From contig NZ_SDID01000003.1 in the NCBI RefSeq assembly GCF_009192995.1, forward strand, positions 19,381 to 83,380: DNA of 64,000 nucleotides, written 5' to 3'. How positions within the stretch are numbered: the first letter of the stretch is position 1; the number at the start of each line of letters is the position of its first letter. The stretch comes from Sulfurimonas indica. GTDB taxonomy: Bacteria > Campylobacterota > Campylobacteria > Campylobacterales > Sulfurimonadaceae. Position numbers and translations under genes: made by a program. Below, piece by piece: positions 1 through 8,165 of the stretch. The notes under the pieces are model-generated. The model saw only the letters and a program-made list of their open reading frames with translations. It was not told the origin of the DNA and searched no databases.

Positions 1-34
1 ACTAAATTCGAAAAAAAAGTTTAAGGAGTAAAAA

Positions 35-1003
35 GTGAAAGAATTATTTATATTAGCGGTTGTAACTGTTTTTACTCTTTTAACGTACTATTTAGTTGAG
101 CCTTTTGCACACTCTCAAATGCATAAGCATGTAGAGAGTGAAGGTTTTGCATATAAAGATCTTCCGGCACTCACGAAAAAAGGTGATGCTGCTCGTGGTA
201 AAGACTTAGTAATGGGTGCTGGTGCTTGTGCTGGTTGTCACGGTATCGAAGTTGAAGGCATGCCAGCTCCAATGGACCCTGTAACTGCAGCGCAGTCTTA
301 TGGTGTTAATCCACCAGATTTATCAAATGCAGGTGCTGTTTTTGATCCTAAGTTTTTAGCAGCACTTATTAAAAATCCTGCACATGCTTTAATGGTTGAG
401 CATAAGTTTGATGCGAACAAAGGTCAAATGCATCCTATGACATCATTCTATGGTGCTGGTGGAGATTTAGACCAAGAAGTTGCTGATATGGTTGCATATT
501 TACAATCAATTGCTCCAAAAGCTGAAGAGTTGACTCCTAAAATGGCATTTGAGACTGCTTGTGGTAGATGTCATGCAATTCACTATCCGTATGTAAAAGA
601 TGGTGAAGCACATCCAGCTTGGACTCAAATTGGTGAGAAGCCAACATTTAAGAAAAAACAAGATGCGTTGGCATTTGAGACAAAAGTTCTTGATTACCAA
701 GATGCACTTACAAAATATATGGGTACACTACCACCAGATTTAAGTATGTACATCCGTTCACGTGGTGAGCACTACATCAAAACATTTGTTGAAAATCCTC
801 AGAACTACCTAAAAGGTACTGCAATGCCACGTGTTGGTGTAAGTGCTGAAAGTGCTGAGAAAATCATCGAACATTTAGAAGATGTTGGTGACTCTAAACG
901 TCATATGCGTGAAGAGATTGGTAAAAATGTAATGATCTATATCATCATCTTTGCAATCTTTGCAATCCTTTGGAAAAAAGAGGTATGGAAAGAGCTTCAC
1001 TAA
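35..1003 (+). CDS. petC: Di-haem cytochrome c subunit of the bc1 complex (cytochrome c1 role)
   Basis: Membrane-anchored cytochrome that passes electrons from quinol oxidation to a soluble cytochrome c on the periplasmic side. Two CXXCH haem sites are visible, at residues 65-69 and 176-180, with one transmembrane helix near residues 4-22 and another near 295-313. Campylobacterota replace classical one-haem cytochrome c1 with a two-haem protein of this layout (established knowledge). The start is GTG with an AAGGAG site 7 nt upstream. The Rieske and cytochrome b genes would lie just before the window. What follows is an unrelated gene, so this is probably the last gene of its operon. Confidence 0.85.
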   Translation: MKELFILAVVTVFTLLTYYLVEPFAHSQMHKHVESEGFAYKDLPALTKKGDAARGKDLVMGAGACAGCHGIEVEGMPAPMDPVTAAQSYGVNPPDLSNAGAVFDPKFLAALIKNPAHALMVEHKFDANKGQMHPMTSFYGAGGDLDQEVADMVAYLQSIAPKAEELTPKMAFETACGRCHAIHYPYVKDGEAHPAWTQIGEKPTFKKKQDALAFETKVLDYQDALTKYMGTLPPDLSMYIRSRGEHYIKTFVENPQNYLKGTAMPRVGVSAESAEKIIEHLEDVGDSKRHMREEIGKNVMIYIIIFAIFAILWKKEVWKELH

Positions 1004-1020
1004 GCTTTCTTCCTCTTTTT

Positions 1021-1045
1021 GTCTCCATACCTTTGGTATGGGGAC
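1021..1045. repeat. Inverted repeat after petC
   Basis: Two 11-nt arms (1021-1031 and 1035-1045) pair with one G-T wobble around a 3-nt loop. It is placed where a transcript end for petC would be expected, but no T-run follows on either strand, so calling it a terminator is uncertain. Confidence 0.45.
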
Positions 1046-1082
1046 ACCCTCCTTTATTACCCTTCTTAAAGTATAGCTTCGA

Positions 1083-1088
1083 TATAAT
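1083..1088 (+). promoter_or_regulatory. -10 box (TATAAT), predicted leaderless start
   Basis: A perfect TATAAT lies 6 nt before the ATG of the RDD gene. There is no room for a leader and no Shine-Dalgarno sequence, so transcription would begin at about the A of the start codon. Confidence 0.6.
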
Positions 1089-1094
1089 CACTCT

Positions 1095-1574
1095 ATGAGA
1101 TTTAGAGATATTAAAAAACGACAAAAAAACTCCCAAAAATTAAAAGAAAAAATAAGTGTCAGATATGCATCCTATCCAGATAGAATAAAAGCACTTATTA
1201 CTGATATGTTTATGATATATGCACCTATTTTGTATCTGATTACCTATGTTGTTATGGGTGGCAAAGATGCCTTTCAATCTTCACAGATGGCACCACTTTT
1301 AGGAGTAACATTATATGGGGTCATTTACGCATTTTTACTTGCTAAGTTTGGTCAGACTCCAGGGAAAAAAGCGTATGAGATAAAAGTTGTTGATGATACT
1401 ACGTATGAAAATATTGGCTTTTTTAGAGCATTGTTGCGTTTCATTGCTTTTTTATTTTCAGCAACAATTCTTTTTGGTTTACTGACACCTTTTTACAGAA
1501 AAGATAAAAAAGCACTCCATGACATTATCTGCTCTACTGTAGAAATCTACGTAGATAACAAACATAGCATTTAA
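1095..1574 (+). CDS. RDD family membrane protein
   Basis: A 159-residue inner-membrane protein with a basic N-terminus of about 25 residues, then three hydrophobic segments (about 40-57, 66-84 and 115-135). The RDD-family arginine and aspartates appear in YPDRIKALITD near residue 32, and the GQTPGKKAYEIKVVDD stretch before the last helix is typical of the family. RDD proteins are poorly understood; some have been linked to ion transport. It stands alone with its own promoter. Confidence 0.8.
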   Translation: MRFRDIKKRQKNSQKLKEKISVRYASYPDRIKALITDMFMIYAPILYLITYVVMGGKDAFQSSQMAPLLGVTLYGVIYAFLLAKFGQTPGKKAYEIKVVDDTTYENIGFFRALLRFIAFLFSATILFGLLTPFYRKDKKALHDIICSTVEIYVDNKHSI

Positions 1575-1591
1575 TATTTCTGATATTTCTG

Positions 1592-1597
1592 TATAAT
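1592..1597 (+). promoter_or_regulatory. -10 box for the lipoprotein gene
   Basis: TATAAT in an AT-rich stretch, 25 nt before the ATG at 1623, with an AGGGAG ribosome site between them. Confidence 0.6.
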
Positions 1598-1622
1598 GGC
1601 TCTATAAAAAAGGGAGTTTTAT

Positions 1623-2219
1623 ATGAAAAAATTATATCTGTTGTTTATGGCACTCTTTTCGATGAGCTTTGTTGCTTGTTCGAATATGGAAATCGGTTTT
1701 GAGGAAGAGAGTATCTTTTATCGTGGTGGTGTGGTCTATATCTATCTTGATGAAGATATGAAAAGTGATGCAAAGTATCGCGTCTATATCAATAATGAAG
1801 ATACGGAAATCTCGTTGATACCGGGATATAAAACACGATTTGGAATCAAGCCGGGTGACACACATATAGAGATAGTTCATGGGCGTGAGAGTGCTGCTAT
1901 AAATATGCATTTAGAGGGATCTAAAAATTATTATCTCCGTGTACAAAAAGCACAAGATGGGCAAATGGAAATTGCAGAGGTAAAAAAAGATAGTATCGAC
2001 AGTTCTGTACAAAGTACTCCGTTGTATGTAGATGAAAATGAAGAAAAGTCTGAAAAAACAGAAGCTAAAGTAGAGAAGTCTGCAGATACAACAGAATCTA
2101 TAGAGAAAAAAGAGACTCCGCAGAAAAAAACTGAACAAGAGTCTATTGATGAGAAGTCTGTAGATAAGCCCAAAGAGGGTGAGACAACCTTTTATTATGA
2201 TCCGCTTGAAGGTGAGTAA
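1623..2219 (+). CDS. Lipoprotein of unknown function with acidic, charged tail
   Basis: A 198-residue protein starting with a lipoprotein signal peptide; the lipobox FVAC puts the lipidated cysteine near residue 19. Residues 25-115 look like a small beta-rich domain. From about residue 125 the sequence is low complexity and rich in Glu, Lys, Ser and Thr, suggesting a flexible spacer in the periplasm. I do not recognise a family. It has its own promoter and AGGGAG ribosome site and lies before moaA, which has a separate promoter. Confidence 0.75.
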   Translation: MKKLYLLFMALFSMSFVACSNMEIGFEEESIFYRGGVVYIYLDEDMKSDAKYRVYINNEDTEISLIPGYKTRFGIKPGDTHIEIVHGRESAAINMHLEGSKNYYLRVQKAQDGQMEIAEVKKDSIDSSVQSTPLYVDENEEKSEKTEAKVEKSADTTESIEKKETPQKKTEQESIDEKSVDKPKEGETTFYYDPLEGE

Positions 2220-2241
2220 AGCTAAATTCAACTACGCAGGC

Positions 2242-2247
2242 TATAAT
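2242..2247 (+). promoter_or_regulatory. -10 box for moaA-queE-queD
   Basis: TATAAT 28 nt before the moaA ATG, with a TAGGAAAA ribosome site following. Confidence 0.55.
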
Positions 2248-2275
2248 ACATTTAATATAAAAGATAGGAAAATAG

Positions 2276-3241
2276 ATGCTAATAGACAGCTATGATAGAG
2301 TTGTTGATTATCTCCGTATTTCAGTAACTGAGAGATGTAACTTTAGATGTCAATACTGTATGCCTGAGAAACCTTTTTCTTGGGTTCCAAAAGAGAATTT
2401 ACTCTCTTTTGAAGAGCTTTTTGAGTTTGTCAAAGTCTGTATAGATGAGGGTATCCGTAAGATACGCATTACAGGTGGAGAACCACTTTTGCGTGAGGAT
2501 ATAGACAAATTCATTAAGATGATTTATGATTATGAGCCTTCTATTGACCTTGCGATGACAACGAATGCCTTTTTACTTAAAGGTGTGGCACAAAAACTCA
2601 AAGATGCAGGACTGAAGCGTATCAATGTAAGTATAGATACATTGAAGCCGGAAATTGCACAAAAGATAGCCCAAAAAGATGTTTTGGCAAATGTTCTTGA
2701 TGGTGTTGATGAAGCACTTCAAGTCGGTCTGAAGGTCAAGGTTAATATGGTGCCTATGAAAAATATGAATGCCGATGAGATTGTAGATGTCTTGGAGTAT
2801 GCAAAAGAGCGTGGTATGACGATTCGTTTCATAGAGTATATGGAAAATGCCTATGCAAAAGCCGGTATTTCAAGAGTAACAGCAAAAGAGGTCCTGGAGA
2901 TTTTGTCTCAAAAGTACAACTTTGTAGATGAAGGGTTTGAGAAGGCTTCACCATCAAGGTATTATAAGATGGATGATGGGTATCGCTTTGGAATTATTGA
3001 ACCGTATGGTGATGATTTTTGTAAAGAGTGTAACCGTATCAGACTTACTGCTGAAGGACATCTCATACCGTGTTTGTATTTTGATGAGGCGATGAGTATC
3101 GCAGAGTCTGTCAAAAAAGGTGACATTAAAACAGCAGCTTTGGTTTTAAAAGAGGTTGTCAGAAACAAACCTGAAAAGAATCGTTGGGGTGGAGATGATG
3201 ATGAGGTCTCCCAACGTGCTTTCTATGAAACCGGTGGATGA
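2276..3241 (+). CDS. moaA: GTP 3',8-cyclase, molybdenum cofactor biosynthesis
   Basis: Radical SAM enzyme that, with MoaC, turns GTP into cyclic pyranopterin monophosphate, the first step of molybdopterin synthesis. The radical SAM cluster site CNFRCQYC is at residues 21-28, and the second C-terminal cluster cysteines are at about 249, 252 and 266. The glycine-rich [12 protein letters not shown] motif is near residue 70. Length (321 aa) is usual. It leads a three-gene set with queE and queD, all starting from GTP or pterin chemistry. The product would serve molybdoenzymes such as the formate-dehydrogenase-like protein at 14235-16304. Confidence 0.95.
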   Translation: MLIDSYDRVVDYLRISVTERCNFRCQYCMPEKPFSWVPKENLLSFEELFEFVKVCIDEGIRKIRITGGEPLLREDIDKFIKMIYDYEPSIDLAMTTNAFLLKGVAQKLKDAGLKRINVSIDTLKPEIAQKIAQKDVLANVLDGVDEALQVGLKVKVNMVPMKNMNADEIVDVLEYAKERGMTIRFIEYMENAYAKAGISRVTAKEVLEILSQKYNFVDEGFEKASPSRYYKMDDGYRFGIIEPYGDDFCKECNRIRLTAEGHLIPCLYFDEAMSIAESVKKGDIKTAALVLKEVVRNKPEKNRWGGDDDEVSQRAFYETGG

Positions 3242-3250
3242 TAGAGATAG

Positions 3251-4009
3251 ATGATATATCTTGTTGAACACTTCTACTCTATTCAAGGTGAGGGAAAGTT
3301 TGTAGGAAGCCCGAGTCTCTTTTTCCGTTTTGGTGGTTGCAATATGCGCTGTGAGGGCTTTGGATGCAGCGAAGTAGCTCCTGATGGAGTAGAGGTTGTA
3401 GGGTGTGATACTGTTTATGCAGTGAACAAAGAGCATTTTGCAAATACATGGATACCGATCAAAGACCATCAACAACTCTTAAATGTTTTAGAGCAGTATG
3501 AACTGCCTCACGCAGTCGATATAGTCCTCACTGGTGGTGAGCCGCTTATCTATGCAAATGATGCAGTGTTTGTAAAGTTTTTAGAGGCTTTGGTAGCAAA
3601 GGGGCATCGCATAACATTTGAGACAAATGGCTCTTTGGATGTTGATTTTGAGAAATATCCGGTATATAAGAGTTGTGTTTTTGCACTCTCTGTAAAACTC
3701 TCAAACTCGAATGAACCTCTTGCAAAACGTCTGCGTGGAGATGTGATTTTTAACATTGCATCTCACGCAGAGGAGGCTTTTTTTAAATTCTCCATCGACA
3801 GAGATTCCATTAATATGGCTTTAGAAGATGAGATAGAGAGCATCACTATGCATGCACCAAAGCTCCAAGTATATTGTATGCCGCTTGGTGGAAACAAAGC
3901 AGATGTGGAGGCAAATACAGAGCCTCTGATCGAGTTTTGTAAAGCAAAAGGGTATAACTTTAGTGACAGACTTCACATCAGAATCTGGGATGAAAATAAA
4001 GGAGTGTAA
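3251..4009 (+). CDS. queE: 7-carboxy-7-deazaguanine synthase
   Basis: Radical SAM enzyme that contracts 6-carboxytetrahydropterin to 7-carboxy-7-deazaguanine for queuosine in tRNA. The N-terminal YSIQGEG and the LTGGEPL motif near residue 97 are diagnostic. The cluster cysteines are odd: C30 and C34 are as expected, but the third could be C39 or C52, the latter sitting in the CDT context usual for the third ligand. This gives CX3CX17C instead of the common CX3CX2C. Follows moaA by 9 nt and precedes queD by 2 nt. Confidence 0.9.
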   Translation: MIYLVEHFYSIQGEGKFVGSPSLFFRFGGCNMRCEGFGCSEVAPDGVEVVGCDTVYAVNKEHFANTWIPIKDHQQLLNVLEQYELPHAVDIVLTGGEPLIYANDAVFVKFLEALVAKGHRITFETNGSLDVDFEKYPVYKSCVFALSVKLSNSNEPLAKRLRGDVIFNIASHAEEAFFKFSIDRDSINMALEDEIESITMHAPKLQVYCMPLGGNKADVEANTEPLIEFCKAKGYNFSDRLHIRIWDENKGV

Positions 4010-4011
4010 GC

Positions 4012-4593
4012 ATGATAATACGAAAACTGTTTAAATTTGAAAACGCTCATGTTGTGCGGGGGTGTTCTACTGTAAAATGCCGCAGCTCCGTACACGGGCA
4101 CTCCTACAAAGTAGAGCTTCTTTTTGAATCAAATTTCTTAGACAATGGGCAGATGGTTTACGATTTTGGTCTTATGAAGCAAAACATGAAAGATTTGGTT
4201 GAGAGCTTTGATCATGCTATTGCGCTTTGGAGCGGAGATGATAAAGAGTACCTTGAAGCTATGAAAAAACACTCTGCACGTTGGGTAGAGTTACCAGTCT
4301 CTCCTTCAGCTGAACAATTTTCTCGTGTGATATTTGTAATGATAGATAAGCTTCTCTCTCTGACATCAAAAGTAAATGGAGAACGTGAAGTAAAACTTCA
4401 TTCTGTAATAGTGCATGAAACAGATACCGGATATGCACAATGTTTTAAAGATGATGCGTACTCTAAAGAGATGGGTAATATTGACCTGCATGAGATATCT
4501 TTCTCCAAGCAGATACATACAGATTTTAAAGATGCAAGACTCTGGGAGAAAATTTTACAAGAAGAGAGCTTTCTTAATCCCTCTTCAGTTTAA
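4012..4593 (+). CDS. queD: 6-carboxy-5,6,7,8-tetrahydropterin synthase
   Basis: Converts dihydroneopterin triphosphate to 6-carboxytetrahydropterin, the substrate of QueE encoded just upstream. Zinc ligands are likely H13, H28 and H30, and Cys23 before the HGH motif is the expected catalytic cysteine. The DHA motif near residue 70 and HETDTGYA near 135 complete the family pattern. At 193 residues it is longer than the short E. coli form, with extra residues mainly at the C-terminus. QueE and QueD side by side support both calls. Confidence 0.9.
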   Translation: MIIRKLFKFENAHVVRGCSTVKCRSSVHGHSYKVELLFESNFLDNGQMVYDFGLMKQNMKDLVESFDHAIALWSGDDKEYLEAMKKHSARWVELPVSPSAEQFSRVIFVMIDKLLSLTSKVNGEREVKLHSVIVHETDTGYAQCFKDDAYSKEMGNIDLHEISFSKQIHTDFKDARLWEKILQEESFLNPSSV

Positions 4594-4601
4594 GTCGGCA
4601 C

Positions 4602-5819
4602 TTAAAAACTGACAAAATCTTTAAAAGTATCACTTGTAAAACTAAACTTCGTACTGATAACTTTTACGTCACTTCCCTCTTCTATAAATCCACATGATTC
4701 GCTGATAATTATGAAACTGTTTGCCTCGGCAAGAGGTGATATCATTCCTGGTGAGAACTGCTCACATACGGTAAAAAATTTTCCGTCAAAATATCCTGGA
4801 GTCACAGAGCGTCTGCCAGCACGCAGTTTATAGTTATTTTTCATTTTTGCAGTGATGGGTTGGATGAATTTCTCACGTGCTCCACTCATAGCGTAGATGA
4901 TAGCACGGCCAAAAAGTTCAAAGTTCAGTGCAGCTGCCAATGGATTTCCCGGAAGATTGAGAATGACCTTATCACCAATTTTTCCAAATGTTGTCGGTTT
5001 TCCCGGTTTTATCTCTACCTTATCAAAGAGTATCTCGTACCCAAAAGTACCGAAAGCCTCTTTTGTAAAGTCTGCATCACCGACACTTACCCCACCACTT
5101 GTAATGATGATGTCACAATCAAGTGCACTCTTTATATGTGCATGAATATCTTCTAAGGTGTCGTGCGCTGTACCGATAAATTCGACTTCACACCCAAGTT
5201 CTTTGGCACGAGAGAGCAGAGTAGGTGTGTTAGTATTGTAGAGTTGATACTCTGTTACTTGCTCAAAGTGCATTTTCAGCTCATTTCCTGAAGCAAAAAG
5301 GGCAATACGAGGTTTTTTATGTACCTTTATATGACTAATGCCCTGAGAAGCAAGAAGTGTGATCTGGTGGGCATCAAGCTTTTGTCCTTTGTGTAAAAGA
5401 GCTTGTTCTTTTTTGATGTCCTCTCCTGCAAAACGGATATGTTTGGACATGGTCAGATTGTGGGGCAATTCTATACCACCCTCGCACTCTTTTGTATCTT
5501 CAACAGGAACGATACACTGCGTTCCCAAAGGGATACGGGCCCCTGTCATTATTTTGATCGCTTCTCCATGAGAGAGCTCACCTTCAAAGTTGTCTCCCGC
5601 AAAGATAGTACATTTTACTTTGACACACTTCCCACTGTCTTCTATCTTTACTGCATATCCATCCATTGCTGAATTGTCATAAGGCGGAAGATTATGCGAT
5701 GCTGTGATATCTTCTGCCAAGATGTATCCTAGAGCCTCTTCGATAGGGATGATTTTTAATGATTTTGGTTTTATATTTGTATAGATTAGTTCAAGTGCTT
5801 TTTCAATTGTAACTGCCAT
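4602..5819 (-). CDS. moeA: Molybdopterin molybdenumtransferase
   Basis: Inserts molybdate into adenylylated molybdopterin to give active molybdenum cofactor. The protein (405 aa) shows the DNSAMDGYA motif near residue 48, TSGGVSVGD near residue 240 and the LPGNPLAA motif near 290, in the expected order. It faces queD, with the two stop codons 8 nt apart, and is read from an AT-rich region shared with the next gene. With moaA it makes this a partial molybdenum-cofactor locus mixed with queuosine genes. Confidence 0.93.
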   Translation of the reverse strand: MAVTIEKALELIYTNIKPKSLKIIPIEEALGYILAEDITASHNLPPYDNSAMDGYAVKIEDSGKCVKVKCTIFAGDNFEGELSHGEAIKIMTGARIPLGTQCIVPVEDTKECEGGIELPHNLTMSKHIRFAGEDIKKEQALLHKGQKLDAHQITLLASQGISHIKVHKKPRIALFASGNELKMHFEQVTEYQLYNTNTPTLLSRAKELGCEVEFIGTAHDTLEDIHAHIKSALDCDIIITSGGVSVGDADFTKEAFGTFGYEILFDKVEIKPGKPTTFGKIGDKVILNLPGNPLAAALNFELFGRAIIYAMSGAREKFIQPITAKMKNNYKLRAGRRSVTPGYFDGKFFTVCEQFSPGMISPLAEANSFIIISESCGFIEEGSDVKVISTKFSFTSDTFKDFVSF

Positions 5820-5851
5820 AATGGGACTACCCCTTTTTTAAATTGACATAT

Positions 5852-5862
5852 TATAATATAAT
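5852..5862. promoter_or_regulatory. Shared divergent -10 region (moeA and membrane protein)
   Basis: Two overlapping TATAAT copies read rightward (5852-5857 and 5857-5862), and the same AT-rich block contains a TATAAT reading leftward toward moeA. The rightward -10 ends 6 nt before the ATG at 5869, predicting a leaderless mRNA. Confidence 0.5.
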
Positions 5863-5868
5863 TTCGCT

Positions 5869-6282
5869 ATGAATGAAATGTATAACATGGGTTTAGACCT
5901 ACACTCTTGGAGTGCGGTAGCAGTTTTAGGTATGATTTTTTTAAATCTTTTTATATTGATCAGTGCAAAAGATCTTGCAAAGTACAAAAGAGCCAACTCT
6001 TTGTACTGGATGCCTTTGGAGATAACAGTGCTTGGTTCACTGCTTTTTACAGGTATCGTGATGATGGCGGCAAAGCATCTTGACTTTAGTCTAGAAAATA
6101 TAGCGATGATACTACTTGGTATCATTTTAATCGTTTTAGAAGCAAAACGTCTCAAAGCTCTAAAATATCTCAGCACAAAAAAAGAGCATGCGTTTAATGC
6201 TTACAAGCCGTTTGCGCGAACGATTTTGCAAGTAGAGTTTGTACTGGTTTTTCTAATGAGTCTATGGATGTGGTTGGTATAA
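5869..6282 (+). CDS. Four-helix membrane protein, unknown function
   Basis: A 137-residue protein with four hydrophobic segments (about 14-32, 50-68, 76-93, 115-136) separated by short basic loops. I do not recognise a named family. The first ATG is used here, although ATG codons at 5878 and 5887 are also in frame; none has a Shine-Dalgarno sequence. It ends 1 nt before rsmE, so the two are probably cotranscribed. Confidence 0.65.
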   Translation: MNEMYNMGLDLHSWSAVAVLGMIFLNLFILISAKDLAKYKRANSLYWMPLEITVLGSLLFTGIVMMAAKHLDFSLENIAMILLGIILIVLEAKRLKALKYLSTKKEHAFNAYKPFARTILQVEFVLVFLMSLWMWLV

Positions 6283-6283
6283 G

Positions 6284-6955
6284 ATGATCTACCTCTTACA
6301 TGCAGATGCCGGTAAGGAGCAGCTCCGCATCAAAGGAGAAGATTTTAAGTATCTCATCAAAGTACGCCGTCACGCTGTAGGAGATGTGATTGCATTTCGC
6401 AATAAAGAAAATCTCCAAATGCTCTCTCGTTATAAGCTGAAAGATATTGCACCGCGTGAGGCTCTTTTTGAATTGCAATCTTGTGAAATTGTTATGGTCC
6501 AAGCAGAGAAAAGTCTGCATATTGGCTGGTGTGTTATCGATAACAAATCCGTTGAAAAGGTACTCGCTTCACTCAATGAGATAGGTGTGGCAAAGATCAC
6601 TTTTATTTACTGTGAGCGTAGTCAAAAGAACTTCAAACCTGACTTTAAACGATATGAACGTATCATCGAGGCATCCAATCAGCAGTGTGGACGAACAGAG
6701 CTTATGGAGTTTGATAGCTGTAAAAATATAGAGAGTTTTATAGAACTCTATCCTGATACAAAAGTATTTGATTTCACTGAGAAAACCTTAGAGTGTGAGA
6801 GTGATTTCCAAACAGTACTTATCGGCTGTGAAGGTGGCTTTTCGCCACGTGAAAAAGAGTTCTTGAAAAATCAGGAAGTTTTTCGGCTTGATACTCCAAT
6901 GGTACTGCGTTCAGAGTCTGCAACGCTTGCCGTAGCATCAAAGATTTTACTTTAG
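6284..6955 (+). CDS. rsmE: 16S rRNA (uracil-1498-N3)-methyltransferase
   Basis: SPOUT-fold methyltransferase acting on U1498 of 16S rRNA. The C-terminal signature is clear: IGCEGGFSPREKEF near residues 182-196 and the LRSESATLAVASKILL ending. The N-terminal part has the expected small beta-barrel-like region. Length (223 aa) is slightly short but complete. It follows the membrane protein gene almost without a gap and ends about 110 nt before rpmE, which has its own promoter. Confidence 0.9.
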   Translation: MIYLLHADAGKEQLRIKGEDFKYLIKVRRHAVGDVIAFRNKENLQMLSRYKLKDIAPREALFELQSCEIVMVQAEKSLHIGWCVIDNKSVEKVLASLNEIGVAKITFIYCERSQKNFKPDFKRYERIIEASNQQCGRTELMEFDSCKNIESFIELYPDTKVFDFTEKTLECESDFQTVLIGCEGGFSPREKEFLKNQEVFRLDTPMVLRSESATLAVASKILL

Positions 6956-6978
6956 GTTAATTTTAAAAAATATTTAGG

Positions 6979-6984
6979 TATAAT
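6979..6984 (+). promoter_or_regulatory. -10 box for rpmE
   Basis: TATAAT preceded by a T-rich stretch, followed by an 82-nt leader before the ATG at 7067. The leader holds no element I recognise beyond an AAAGGTAAAAG ribosome site. Confidence 0.6.
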
Positions 6985-7066
6985 TCGCTCCATAAAATTC
7001 CGCACCCATACGGAATTAAAAAATATATCGATATTCGCACACAAACGAGTATCAAAAGGTAAAAGT

Positions 7067-7267
7067 ATGAAAAAAGGTATCCACCCAGAATTAGTAGACT
7101 GTACAGTTACATGTGCATGTGGTAACAGCTTTGTTACAAAGAGTCAAAAACCAGAGATGAGAATCGACATCTGTAATGAGTGTCACCCATTCTTCACAGG
7201 TGAAGAGCGTATGGTTGATACTGCTGGTCGTATCGAGAAGTTTAGAGCTCGTTACGGAAAAAAATAG
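7067..7267 (+). CDS. rpmE: 50S ribosomal protein L31, zinc-binding form
   Basis: A 66-residue ribosomal protein beginning MKKGIHPE. Four cysteines, in CACG (C16, C18), at C37 and at C40, mark the zinc-containing type of L31, as opposed to the cysteine-free paralogue made when zinc is scarce. It is followed within 13 nt by rsmI, so ribosomal protein and rRNA methyltransferase are probably read together. Confidence 0.95.
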   Translation: MKKGIHPELVDCTVTCACGNSFVTKSQKPEMRIDICNECHPFFTGEERMVDTAGRIEKFRARYGKK

Positions 7268-7280
7268 TCAAGAAACTCTC

Positions 7281-8096
7281 TTGCTAAGTCTAGTTCCAAC
7301 TCCCATTGGAAACATAGGCGACATCTCACTCAGAGCCATTGAGCTTCTGCGTGAGGCTGATATACTTCTTTGCGAAGATACTCGCGTTACAAAAAAACTT
7401 CTCCATATATTACAAGAACGTTATGATTTTACTCCTAAAGAAAATCAAGAATTTATCTCGCTGCACTCGCATAATGAGTCAGCTTTTGTTGAAAAACTCT
7501 CTCCCTCTTTTTTTGAGCAAAATATTGTCTATGTAAGTGATGCAGGGATGCCGGGAGTGAGTGATCCTGGTCAGACACTGATTCGTTACTGTATAGAAAA
7601 CGAAGTAGAGTATGATGTACTTCCGGGTGCAAATGCTGTGCTTACCGCTTTTGTGGCAAGCGGATTTTGCGAGACACAGATGCTCTTTTTTGGTTTTTTG
7701 GACCATAAAGGCAGCTCACGCGAAAAGCAGTTGCAAGAAGCGATGCAAAATGGTTATACAACAGTTCTGTATGAATCACCACACCGCCTTGAAAAACTTC
7801 TGCGTGAGATAAGTAAAGTTGATGCAAGTCGAGAACTTTTTGTAGCAAAAGAGCTGACGAAAAAATATCAAAGATATCTTCATGGATCAGCAGAAGAGAT
7901 TTTACAAAAGCTTGATGGAAACTTCAGAGGTGAATGGGTTGTTGTCATTCAAGCAGGTGAGTCTCACGCAAGTTCTGCAATCAGTGAAAGGGACATCTTG
8001 GCACTTGATCTGCCTAAAAAAGTGCAGGCAAAGCTTATATCAAAAATAACAGGAGAAAACACAAAATCCTGTTATCAACGCTTACTTGAAAATTAA
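7281..8096 (+). CDS. rsmI: 16S rRNA (cytidine-1402-2'-O)-methyltransferase
   Basis: Tetrapyrrole-methylase-fold enzyme methylating C1402 in the ribosomal P site. LVPTPIGN at the N-terminus, CEDTRVTKKLL near residue 30, and VSDAGMPGVSDPG near residue 85 identify it. The open frame runs back to an ATG at 7176 inside rpmE, but those residues match nothing; I place the start at TTG 7281, which gives the family's MLSLVPTP beginning. No good ribosome site is seen, so translation may depend on rpmE. Contains three copies of the octamer TGCGTGAG. Confidence 0.88.
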   Translation: MLSLVPTPIGNIGDISLRAIELLREADILLCEDTRVTKKLLHILQERYDFTPKENQEFISLHSHNESAFVEKLSPSFFEQNIVYVSDAGMPGVSDPGQTLIRYCIENEVEYDVLPGANAVLTAFVASGFCETQMLFFGFLDHKGSSREKQLQEAMQNGYTTVLYESPHRLEKLLREISKVDASRELFVAKELTKKYQRYLHGSAEEILQKLDGNFRGEWVVVIQAGESHASSAISERDILALDLPKKVQAKLISKITGENTKSCYQRLLEN

Positions 8097-8153
8097 AAAT
8101 CAGTTTTTATAAAAATATTTATCTAAGATTTACATTTTGACGTTTTTTTTGGA

Positions 8154-8159
8154 TAAAAT
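8154..8159 (+). promoter_or_regulatory. -10 box (TAAAAT), predicted leaderless start of rlmB
   Basis: TAAAAT after a T-run, 6 nt before the ATG at 8166, with no ribosome binding site. Same spacing as at 1083-1088 and 5857-5862. Confidence 0.5.
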
Positions 8160-8165
8160 ACCTAC

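Noticed and set aside
1021..1045. Intrinsic terminator after petC
   Set aside because: The stem is good but neither strand has a T-run after it; kept only as an inverted repeat.
7176..7280. ATG start for rsmI inside rpmE
   Set aside because: The extra 35 residues are the out-of-frame reading of rpmE and match nothing; the conserved protein begins at TTG 7281.
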